Of a DNA stretch of 5,845 nucleotides, positions 1-5,724 are shown piece by piece (the stretch's first letter is position 1; each line of letters opens with the position of its first letter). A model generated the notes under the pieces. It worked only from the letters and a program-made list of their open reading frames with translations. It searched no databases and was not told where the DNA came from. The position numbers were made by a program, and so were the translations under genes. The stretch is taken from NCBI GenBank assembly GCA_964498785.1, contig CAZCJL010000221.1, positions 1 through 5,845 on the forward strand. The letters run 5' to 3'. Origin of the DNA: Mariaggregatimicrobium sp964498785 (lineage in GTDB: Bacteria; Zhuqueibacterota; Zhuqueibacteria; Thermofontimicrobiales; Thiofontviventaceae).

Positions 1-75
1 AGAGAATCCGAAAGCTTTGATGCACACCATCAATTATTGAATGGATACATAAAATTTGCTTTAAATCCTAGAATC

Positions 76-110
76 AAAAAAGCCTTTGCTCACTCCGAAC
101 AAAGGCTTTT
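76..110 (-). terminator. Intrinsic terminator downstream of tRNA-Val
   Basis: The arms AAAAGCCTTTG (78-88) and CAAAGGCTTTT (100-110) are perfect 11-bp inverted repeats around an 11-nt loop. On the minus strand the stem is followed by a run of six T (81-76). It starts 7 nt past the 3' end of the tRNA, so it most likely ends the tRNA transcript. It could also stop readthrough from the operon, because no separate hairpin terminator is visible just after the DUF1848 gene. The stem and T-run are seen directly; the assignment to the tRNA is inferred from position. Confidence 0.85.
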
Positions 111-116
111 AATCTG

Positions 117-190
117 TGGGCGATACTGGAATTGAACCAGTGACCTCCGGTATGTGAGACCGGCACTCTAACCAACTGAGCTAATCGCCC
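117..190 (-). tRNA. tRNA-Val (anticodon CAC)
   Basis: On the minus strand this folds into a full cloverleaf. The acceptor stem is GGGCGAT/ATCGCCC with discriminator A at 117. The D arm is GCTC...GAGT. The anticodon stem CCGGT/ACCGG carries the 7-nt loop CTCACAT, giving anticodon CAC, which reads valine GUG codons. The T arm is ACTGG-TTCAATT-CCAGT. No CCA is encoded, so CCA must be added after transcription. It has its own promoter just upstream and a terminator just downstream, so it appears to be an independent single-tRNA unit. Confidence 0.96.
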
Positions 191-206
191 CGATTTTGTA
201 TGTCAC

Positions 207-235
207 AATATAAAAAAATTGATTATGAAAGTCAA
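207..235 (-). promoter_or_regulatory. Sigma70-type promoter for tRNA-Val
   Basis: On the minus strand TTGACT (235-230) and TATATT (212-207) are separated by exactly 17 nt, each one mismatch from the housekeeping consensus. Transcription would begin near 200, about 10 nt before the tRNA 5' end. A strong stand-alone promoter is expected for a tRNA gene, and this one is positioned correctly. Confidence 0.8.
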
Positions 236-280
236 TAAAAATTTGACGTAAGATTGAGAGATCATATTGGTATAATTCTA

Positions 281-309
281 AAACGTAAAGGCCGCAAAGT
301 CACGCGAGG
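281..309 (-). repeat. Degenerate CTTTGCG-type interspersed repeat, copy 1
   Basis: Read on the minus strand this is a short tandem of CCTCGCGTGA, CTTTGCGGC and CTTTACGTTT units. It resembles the widespread intergenic repeat of the form CTTTGCG-nn-CTTTGCG seen in many bacterial genomes. A second, also diverged, copy lies at 5658-5683 on the plus strand, so the two copies flank the operon in opposite orientation. The family resemblance is from memory; the internal periodicity of about 9-10 nt is visible. Confidence 0.45.
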
Positions 310-394
310 AAAAACCAATTTTAAAAGTACCTTTTCTTATGCTTTTCTCCATGCTCCCTCCGGTTTTAATAACGCTGTTAGTCGCTTCACGAAA

Positions 395-1195
395 TCAATC
401 CGTTTGCGGATTAGCGTAACAATAGAGGCAGCCGTGTCGGCATTTGTAATACCAGCCAATGTCCCGGCTTTCAGTGCAGCCGCAGGTTTTTCGCTGTCCG
501 CTGGCGTGTTTCTCGGAGCAGATGTATCCGTTGGGGTGCAGATCATTATACAATTTGCCGTCGATGCAGCGGGAACGAGGGAGTCCGGGCATGCTGCACC
601 AGTGAATTTTGAGGTTATGTTCTAACGCCGTCCGCCGCAGGCATTCGGCTTCTTCCTGCATTTGTTGTTTGGAAACGGGCAGCGCCGTGATGCTCGCTTT
701 CTCCAGGCGGCGGATCACTTTTTTGTATGCCGACATCCAGCTAATGGAGACATCCCGTATTTCATACCGTTCCAATTCCGGAGCGATTTGCTCGAATATT
801 TTGAGATTGCAATATTCCCTTCCATCTGCGATGCGGAAATGCACAATGGGATCAAAGCGGAGGCGGATTAAACGCGGTGTTTTCACCAAAAAAATTAAAT
901 CCGGTAGCATTTTCAGCGCTTCCTCGGTTTTGGGAACGGCTGGTTCAAAAGAGGACCCGCCCATGCCCGTAACTGAAAAATGAAGGTGCAATAGATCGTA
1001 TTTTTTTACCTGGCCGGATAATGCCGAATGTTTCAATAAATTAGCCGGATTTTTCGTCCAGATGACTAATGTATGCACCTTTTCCGGCGGACATTTTTCC
1101 GCGAGCAGCTTCGCGAAACCAGCCGGATCACAACCGACCATATCGATCCGGCGGCTGGCTGAAATTACTTTTAATTTGTTGTTCGTAGTTGACAT
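395..1195 (-). CDS. DUF1848 family protein with C-terminal radical-SAM-like Fe-S motif
   Basis: This 266-residue cytoplasmic protein has the family's N-terminal signature ISASRRID (11-18), followed by VIWTKNPANLL (44-54). The C-terminus has CGC (238-240), a DIGWYYKC stretch and CRHGCLYCYAN, in which C252, C256 and C259 form CX3CX2C. That spacing is the [4Fe-4S]/SAM-binding motif of radical SAM enzymes, but it lies at the C-terminal end instead of near the N-terminus, as is known for DUF1848. No reaction has been assigned to the family to my knowledge. The ORF starts 21 nt after the receptor gene stops and has no clear Shine-Dalgarno sequence, so translational coupling as the last gene of the operon is likely. 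The length is slightly short for the family, but the terminal motif is complete. Family assignment is firm; the enzymatic role is unknown. Confidence 0.88.
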   Translation of the reverse strand: MSTTNNKLKVISASRRIDMVGCDPAGFAKLLAEKCPPEKVHTLVIWTKNPANLLKHSALSGQVKKYDLLHLHFSVTGMGGSSFEPAVPKTEEALKMLPDLIFLVKTPRLIRLRFDPIVHFRIADGREYCNLKIFEQIAPELERYEIRDVSISWMSAYKKVIRRLEKASITALPVSKQQMQEEAECLRRTALEHNLKIHWCSMPGLPRSRCIDGKLYNDLHPNGYICSEKHASGQRKTCGCTESRDIGWYYKCRHGCLYCYANPQTD

Positions 1196-1216
1196 CAGTG
1201 GCAGCAGTCAGGCTTG

Positions 1217-3733
1217 TTAATTTAAAAATTCCCAGCGTAATCCATAGTGGATTGTTCGCCCGTTACGGGGATAACCGTAAATTAATTCATACGGTCGATC
1301 CAGAATATTTTCCATTGCAATAAAAAATTTCGCCAATCCGACTTCGAAAAATGCATTCACATTTATAATTGCATCCGCGGGCATAACAAGGTAATCCGGA
1401 TTGAACACATATCCGTAGGAAGCTATCCCCCACCGTTTATCCCAGAAACGGGAGTCGAAGCGCAAAATAACATGGAGATCGTTCTCAAAGAAGCTGTTCT
1501 CATATTGAATGTAACCATACAGCATTGTCCGCGGGACTTCCTCCAGAAACCGATTCTTCATATCCACAAAACTGGCAACAGACCCAAATTGCATTCCCCG
1601 GAACACGTTTCCGCGCACCTGGATATCCGCGCCAAAATAAGTATCATCTTCCCCATTGATCAATGTGACTGTGTCATCTTCTCTGAATTGATATTGCATT
1701 AAATCATCCACATTTTTCACATACAATTGTGAAATGAGATGCAGCGAATCAAACGGGCGCAAGTCGATTTCCATATACGCCTTGTGTACCGTTTCTCTGA
1801 TCAAATCAGGATTTCCGGTGATGTACTCCCTTGTGTACATTTCAAACAATGATGGAAATCGTACTGTGCTTAGCACACCGGCTGTGGTTTTAAATCGATC
1901 AGTTATATTAAAAAATAATCCTGCGCCGGTCTCCGCAGCAATTCCCAGTTCTGACGCCATCTTTATATCCGCTTGTCCCCGAATCCCTGCACGGTTATTG
2001 AAGTAATAATCATCTCGCGCGCCAAATAAAAATGTCGACCTGCTTTGTTTGCCAATATCCGCGGCATCGGCCCAGGTGTATTCGACATTCGCTGTTCCCG
2101 TCAAAAAATGAGGGCCGAATTGATGGTATAGCACTGAATTCAACCCAATGTATTTGTAATGATAATTATTATCGATTTCAAAGGTTTTATCTTTCAGCTT
2201 ATTGGACAGGGTAGAAAAATAGAGTGTCGTGATCCAGTTATGAAAGTCAGCGTTAAAAACGTTCTGCCTTAGCATCAGTGTATGATCAAATCGTAACCGC
2301 AGTGAACGACCGTCGGGGGTGGCGTATTCGCCGGATGGCTGCTTTGCGCCAACAGAATGGGCTTTTATCCGGTTGTAAATTAGCGAATACCGAATAAGCG
2401 ATCGCGGCGAGTAGCGGTATTCATAGTTTAATCGAGCGGTGTGTTGCTCCAAAGAATTTGATTGCAGGGGGAGGGGGCCACTGAACCCTTTTAACGTCAA
2501 ACCGGTCATTGTGTTCATTTTTTGCGCGACCTTTTGTCCAAAAGCGACATCGACATCACTGAACTCTGAAGGTCCTTTATGAAAATAAATGCGCGTGTAC
2601 GGTGCTTCCTTGCTAAATCGCTCCGAAGAAATGTTTAGCCCATTTTCAAAAAACCGGGATTGCAGTTCGTTTTCAATTTTTAAGTTACGAATGGATTCAA
2701 TCGGCAACACATTTAAATCGGTCTTGTTCGTATGCGGATCTTTGATCGGTCTTCCATCTACGAATACGGAAGAATATTGTGAAGAGAGTCCACGATAATT
2801 GATGTATGCCGGTTGTCCCGGATAACTCAAATCTCGATTAAAAAATCCCGGCAGATATGATAACACCTCATTCAAGCTATTGTAAATGTATTGCTGAATC
2901 TCAGATTGCGGATATTCATAAGCGCAATCCCACTGTTTTATACATTGTGTAGTATCTGCTTCAAATATAATTTTGGGAGGAATTTTTTTTAAAAGTTCCA
3001 TTTCGCTCGTATCTGACTGCTCGACGTGCAGGGTGTCTGTTTTAATGACCGAATCCGGAACTGTGATTTCAGGAAGATGTTGAACGCCGGAATCTTGAGC
3101 CGCGAAAATCAAGGTTGCGGCATTTGAATCAGAATGATTCGAAAAAATCATGAACAGCAACAGGGCTGCACCGAACAAGCGAGGCTTGAAATAATCGATT
3201 TTTTCAATTGCTTTAATCATGACTGGTAGCCCAAGGGCAAAAATCAATGTATTCGCCAAAATGTGGGTAATATAAAACGGCAGACCATAAATTAAACTGC
3301 TGATGGTAACGGCCAGTATTTTCTTTTTTGTTTCTGCCATGAACACCGAAATACTGATGGTGGTCAGGGCGTCAAATAATAGCGTGATAACAAAACCGGC
3401 AATAGCAAATTGAATTATTCTGAGCCAGAGTTTGTTGTTGCGATGTGCAGTAGCATAAACGAGACCTCCGGCAGCGCCAGATATCCCCATTGAAATTATT
3501 TGTGCCAGCAACAGCGGCGGCGCAGCCATTCCGTAAGGATTAATCATGGAATACAAAAATTCCGCAATCAGCCCAATGATGATACCTTTTTTCACGCCAA
3601 GCAGGTATCCGGACAGAAAGATAGTCATTGTCACCATTTCGATATTTGGAATGGAGATCAACAGATATCCAAAAACGATAATAATCGCGATAAAAAATGC
3701 TGTAACAGTTAGATCAGTGGTCTTTATTCTCAA
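1217..3733 (-). CDS. Fusion ORF: ECF transporter S component joined to TonB-dependent receptor
   Basis: The 838 codons run without a stop through two normally separate membrane proteins. Residues 1-180 are an ECF S component, the inner-membrane vitamin-binding subunit. It has hydrophobic segments near 10-28, 33-62, 73-94, 105-130 and 140-169, and an A12xxxA16 motif in the first helix like that used to contact the ECF T subunit. Residues 172-205 read as a signal peptide. EITV (222-225) resembles a TonB box. A plug domain follows (about 275-355: SLNEVLSYLPG, INYRGLSSQ, VFVDGRPI), then a beta-barrel to 838 with RFPSLFEMY, a GNPDL motif and a C-terminal NILDRPYE...GRTIHYGLRWEF signature. The predicted mature receptor is about 630 residues, close to vitamin receptors such as BtuB. 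Start is TTG at 3733, 4 nt after the amrS stop; GGGTGA just upstream can serve as ribosome-binding site and an in-frame TAA blocks extension. The substrate is not determined; a corrinoid or a queuosine precursor are both possible. A missing stop through sequencing or assembly error cannot be excluded. Confidence 0.9.
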   Translation of the reverse strand: MRIKTTDLTVTAFFIAIIIVFGYLLISIPNIEMVTMTIFLSGYLLGVKKGIIIGLIAEFLYSMINPYGMAAPPLLLAQIISMGISGAAGGLVYATAHRNNKLWLRIIQFAIAGFVITLLFDALTTISISVFMAETKKKILAVTISSLIYGLPFYITHILANTLIFALGLPVMIKAIEKIDYFKPRLFGAALLLFMIFSNHSDSNAATLIFAAQDSGVQHLPEITVPDSVIKTDTLHVEQSDTSEMELLKKIPPKIIFEADTTQCIKQWDCAYEYPQSEIQQYIYNSLNEVLSYLPGFFNRDLSYPGQPAYINYRGLSSQYSSVFVDGRPIKDPHTNKTDLNVLPIESIRNLKIENELQSRFFENGLNISSERFSKEAPYTRIYFHKGPSEFSDVDVAFGQKVAQKMNTMTGLTLKGFSGPLPLQSNSLEQHTARLNYEYRYSPRSLIRYSLIYNRIKAHSVGAKQPSGEYATPDGRSLRLRFDHTLMLRQNVFNADFHNWITTLYFSTLSNKLKDKTFEIDNNYHYKYIGLNSVLYHQFGPHFLTGTANVEYTWADAADIGKQSRSTFLFGARDDYYFNNRAGIRGQADIKMASELGIAAETGAGLFFNITDRFKTTAGVLSTVRFPSLFEMYTREYITGNPDLIRETVHKAYMEIDLRPFDSLHLISQLYVKNVDDLMQYQFREDDTVTLINGEDDTYFGADIQVRGNVFRGMQFGSVASFVDMKNRFLEEVPRTMLYGYIQYENSFFENDLHVILRFDSRFWDKRWGIASYGYVFNPDYLVMPADAIINVNAFFEVGLAKFFIAMENILDRPYELIYGYPRNGRTIHYGLRWEFLN
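3119..3220 (-). other. Internal signal peptide at the ECF-S/receptor junction, with possible internal start
   Basis: Codons 172-205 of the fusion ORF encode an n-region with four lysines or arginines (K174, K178, K183, R185), a short hydrophobic core LFGAALLLFMIF (186-197) and a polar c-region ending S203-N-A205, which fits the small-x-small signal peptidase I rule. The 12-residue core is typical of a cleavable signal and short for a transmembrane helix. An in-frame ATG at 3220 (M172) would give a 34-residue signal peptide, but only a weak GGG lies about 9 nt upstream of it. The first 10 or so residues also belong to the last helix region of the S component, so the two coding segments share sequence in the same frame. 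Confidence 0.65.
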
Positions 3734-3737
3734 TGTG

Positions 3738-4757
3738 TCACCCGATATTTATACCATCCAATTCAGTATTGCAATATTCGCATTTTCCGTCTGCGATATG
3801 CGTTTCAGTGATAGTAAATCCATAACGATGAATAACTTTTTTCCCGCAATTCGGGCATAATGTCGATTCCCGCTCATCTCCCGGTACATTACCGGTGTAT
3901 ACATAGCGTAACTCTTCTTCCCTGCCAATTTCGTACGCTCGCTTTAGTGTGCTCACCGGAGTCGGAGTTACAGAATTCAGCTTGAAATGCGGAAAAAATC
4001 GACTGATATGCCACGGCGTTTCAGGCCCCAGTTCAGCGCTGATAAAACGGACGATGTCCCGTAATTCCTCATCCGAATCATTTTTGCCTGGTATGAGCAG
4101 TGTTGTTACTTCAACCCAAACACCTGATTGTTTCATTAACTTGAGGATTTCCAAAACGGGCTTCAATTTTCCTCCTACCAACTCGCGATAAAAGTCATCC
4201 CGAAAACTTTTTAAATCGATATTTGCGGCATCCAGGTAAGGACTGATTTCACGCAACGGCGCTTTGTTCATATAGCCGTTGCTTATAAACACGTTTAGCA
4301 GTCCCTCTTTTTTTGCAATTTTGCATGTATCATAAGCATATTCATAATAGATGGTTGGCTCGGTATACGTATAAGCAATAGATTTGCATTTTTTTGATTT
4401 TGCTAATTGAACAATGTCCGCTGGGCTTAAATCCGGCGCTGTTCGGTTTACCTCTTGTATATCAGAGACCTGAGAAATATTAGAATTTTGACAAAATGTG
4501 CATTTAAAATTGCATCCGACTGTTGCCATAGAAAACGACAGCGAACCGGGAGCAACGTGGAATAAAGGTTTTTTCTCAATTGGATCCACATGAGCAGCAA
4601 TCGTACGTCCGTAAACGAGTGTATACAATTGCCCGTCGCTATTCTGACGTACTCCGCAAATGCCAATTTCACCGTCCTGAAGTTTACAGTAGTGCGGACA
4701 TAAATTGCAGCGGACCTGCGCATTTTCCATTTGTTCGTAAAACATCGCTTGTTTCAT
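3738..4757 (-). CDS. amrS: AmrS-type (AmmeMemoRadiSam system) radical SAM protein
   Basis: A cytoplasmic protein of 339 residues, the usual AmrS length, related to pyruvate formate-lyase activating enzymes. Numbered from the chosen ATG, C82, C86 and C89 form CX3CX2C (CNFKCTFCQNS) for the SAM-binding [4Fe-4S] cluster. The stretch AYTYTEPTIYYEY is characteristic of this subfamily. An N-terminal Cys cluster (C17, C20, C24, C34 in RCNLCPHYC...GICGVR) and a C-terminal zinc-ribbon-like set (C301, C304, C326, C329) complete the family pattern. The reading frame opens at TTG 4766, but ATG 4757 is preferred: it gives the family-like start MKQAMFYE and lies 10 nt after an AGGG sequence, while the TTG sits 1 nt from it. 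The gene begins 5 nt after the queH stop and ends 4 nt before the fusion ORF. The usual partners AMMECR1 and Memo are not in the window. The substrate of AmrS is unknown. Confidence 0.9.
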   Translation of the reverse strand: MKQAMFYEQMENAQVRCNLCPHYCKLQDGEIGICGVRQNSDGQLYTLVYGRTIAAHVDPIEKKPLFHVAPGSLSFSMATVGCNFKCTFCQNSNISQVSDIQEVNRTAPDLSPADIVQLAKSKKCKSIAYTYTEPTIYYEYAYDTCKIAKKEGLLNVFISNGYMNKAPLREISPYLDAANIDLKSFRDDFYRELVGGKLKPVLEILKLMKQSGVWVEVTTLLIPGKNDSDEELRDIVRFISAELGPETPWHISRFFPHFKLNSVTPTPVSTLKRAYEIGREEELRYVYTGNVPGDERESTLCPNCGKKVIHRYGFTITETHIADGKCEYCNTELDGINIG

Positions 4758-4762
4758 GACTT

Positions 4763-5311
4763 TCAATCCCTTTTACTGTAAATGCAACCACAATAATTTT
4801 GTCGATATAAATTATAAATACGGCTTAATTCAATGCTTCTTTTAAAACCATCCTTTTTCTTGAAATTTTCCTCTATGAATTTCACATTATATTTTTGACC
4901 AATCTCTCGACCGAAGAAATTAATTCGCGCCGCGTTTTTGTGCGGGCTCACAGTAAGAACGGTCGTAAAAAAATCGTATTGTTCAGCCGCTGCTTTTTGT
5001 GCTGTCTGTTCTAATCGCATTTTAAAGCAGATTTCACAGCGCTTGTCACCTTCCGGGAGAGGTTCCATGCCGCGTATTAATTCCGACCAGCGCTTATAAT
5101 CGTAATGGCCGATTTTGCATGGCACGTGCATTTCCGAAGCCAGGCGCTGCATTTCTTCAAGGCGCAATTTATATTCGCTTTCTGGTTGAATGTTCGGATT
5201 GTAAAAATATACGGTTATATTATAATCTGGCCGCATTCGTTCGATTGCAACTGTTGCATCTGGTGCGCAACACACCTGAAGTAATAATGTTGGTAATTTT
5301 TCTTCTGCCAT
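4763..5311 (-). CDS. queH: Epoxyqueuosine reductase QueH
   Basis: A cytoplasmic Fe-S enzyme of 182 residues from the QueH (DUF208) family, which reduces epoxyqueuosine to queuosine at tRNA position 34, the last step of the pathway, without the cobalamin that QueG needs. The visible signature is complete: adjacent C14-C15 in LLLQVCCAPD, YFYNPNIQPESEY (35-47), C92 and C95 in KRCEICFKMRL, TTVLTVSPHK (116-125) and C174/C176 in QNYCGC near the C-terminus. These cysteines are expected to hold the [4Fe-4S] cluster and the second metal site. It is the first gene of the operon, with a promoter and a good ribosome-binding site (GGAAG, 9 nt from the ATG). No other queuosine gene is in the window. Family assignment is strong. 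Confidence 0.94.
   Translation of the reverse strand: MAEEKLPTLLLQVCCAPDATVAIERMRPDYNITVYFYNPNIQPESEYKLRLEEMQRLASEMHVPCKIGHYDYKRWSELIRGMEPLPEGDKRCEICFKMRLEQTAQKAAAEQYDFFTTVLTVSPHKNAARINFFGREIGQKYNVKFIEENFKKKDGFKRSIELSRIYNLYRQNYCGCIYSKRD
4767..4772 (-). promoter_or_regulatory. Ribosome-binding site deciding the amrS start
   Basis: AAGGGA on the minus strand lies inside the end of queH. Its GGG is 10 nt from the ATG at 4757, a workable distance, but only 2-3 nt from the upstream TTG at 4766, too close to serve it. This supports the ATG as the true amrS start, and couples its translation to the end of queH. Confidence 0.55.
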
Positions 5312-5320
5312 TTTTCTATG

Positions 5321-5325
5321 CTTCC
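5321..5325 (-). promoter_or_regulatory. Ribosome-binding site of queH
   Basis: GGAAG on the minus strand is 9 nt before the queH ATG. It is the clearest Shine-Dalgarno-like sequence of the four operon genes. Confidence 0.6.
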
Positions 5326-5359
5326 GATTTGCAGTTCAGATAAAAATACTTTATTTTAT

Positions 5360-5388
5360 AAGATAATAAATTAATATGTAATTATCAA
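5360..5388 (-). promoter_or_regulatory. Putative operon promoter upstream of queH
   Basis: On the minus strand TTGATA (5388-5383) and TATCTT (5365-5360) are 17 nt apart, a reasonable sigma70-like match, about 50 nt before the queH start. The region is very AT-rich, so alternative -10 sequences such as TATAAA a few bases downstream are possible. No riboswitch-like structure (cobalamin or preQ1) is recognisable between this promoter and the ATG; the leader would be only about 40 nt. Confidence 0.5.
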
Positions 5389-5657
5389 GTTGTATCCTGT
5401 AGAAATCAATAGATTTTCCGGGAATCAGAATACAAAAAATTAACGTCTGTTAACCTCAATATTACATCCACCGCAAAGCACATCGTTTCACTAAGTTTTT
5501 GTTACGGTTTGTTGTATGATGTTCTTTATCTCTCAAAGGTGAATTCAAAATAGAATTTTTAGTGTTTTTGCCCGGAGAAAATAAATGATCGTATTTTTTT
5601 TAAACAACGCTATTTTTAAACTCAGTTTTTATTCACTATTAGAATTAAGTTATTATT
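5389..5657. other. Gene-free AT-rich intergenic stretch
   Basis: No convincing gene, RNA or riboswitch is visible. Small features are an interrupted palindrome TTCCGGGAA (5416-5424), about 30 nt upstream of the predicted -35 box of the queH promoter, and a TTAAC-4 nt-GTTAA inverted repeat (5440-5453). A short ACCGCAAAG (5470-5478) resembles the edge of the CTTTGCG repeat in reverse orientation. Either palindrome could be an operator but nothing supports this beyond position. Confidence 0.4.
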
Positions 5658-5683
5658 TCTCTGCGCCTTAGCGTTTCTGCGGT
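5658..5683 (+). repeat. Degenerate CTTTGCG-type interspersed repeat, copy 2
   Basis: The sequence reads TCTCTGCGCC-TTAGCG-TTTCTGCGGT, a tandem of units close to the common CTCTGCG/CTTTGCG intergenic repeat ending in GCGGT. It is the better-preserved of the two copies in the window (the other is 281-309, minus strand). Function is unknown; such copies are usually scattered between genes. Confidence 0.5.
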
Positions 5684-5724
5684 AATTATTTATAAATATT
5701 GTAACTATTCAGGTGCCGGGGCTG

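Noticed and set aside
337..546. Minus-strand ORF of 69 codons overlapping the end of the DUF1848 gene, as a possible frameshifted C-terminal extension
   Set aside because: The DUF1848 protein already ends naturally just after its CYAN motif, so no frameshift is needed to explain it.
254..625. Plus-strand ORF of 123 codons, and other plus-strand ORFs within 609-983, 1472-2214, 2589-2798, 3500-3860 and 3949-4191
   Set aside because: All lie opposite well-supported minus-strand genes, match no family I recognise and have no consistent start signals; they are antisense shadows.
1190..1215. GCCACTG on the minus strand before the DUF1848 start, resembling part of a cobalamin-riboswitch B12 box
   Set aside because: Only seven bases match, the 21-nt gap is far too short for a riboswitch and no surrounding conserved elements are present.
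4448..4723. Minus-strand ORF of 91 codons inside amrS
   Set aside because: Out of frame with amrS, which has complete family motifs across the same bases.
5119..5343. Plus-strand ORF of 74 codons across the queH start
   Set aside because: Mostly antisense to queH, and the remainder is in its promoter/leader region; no recognisable product.
5585..5671. Plus-strand 28-codon ORF (MIVFFLNNAIFK...) with GGAG 7 nt upstream
   Set aside because: Composition is that expected from AT-rich noncoding DNA and its end runs into the CTTTGCG-type repeat; no independent support.
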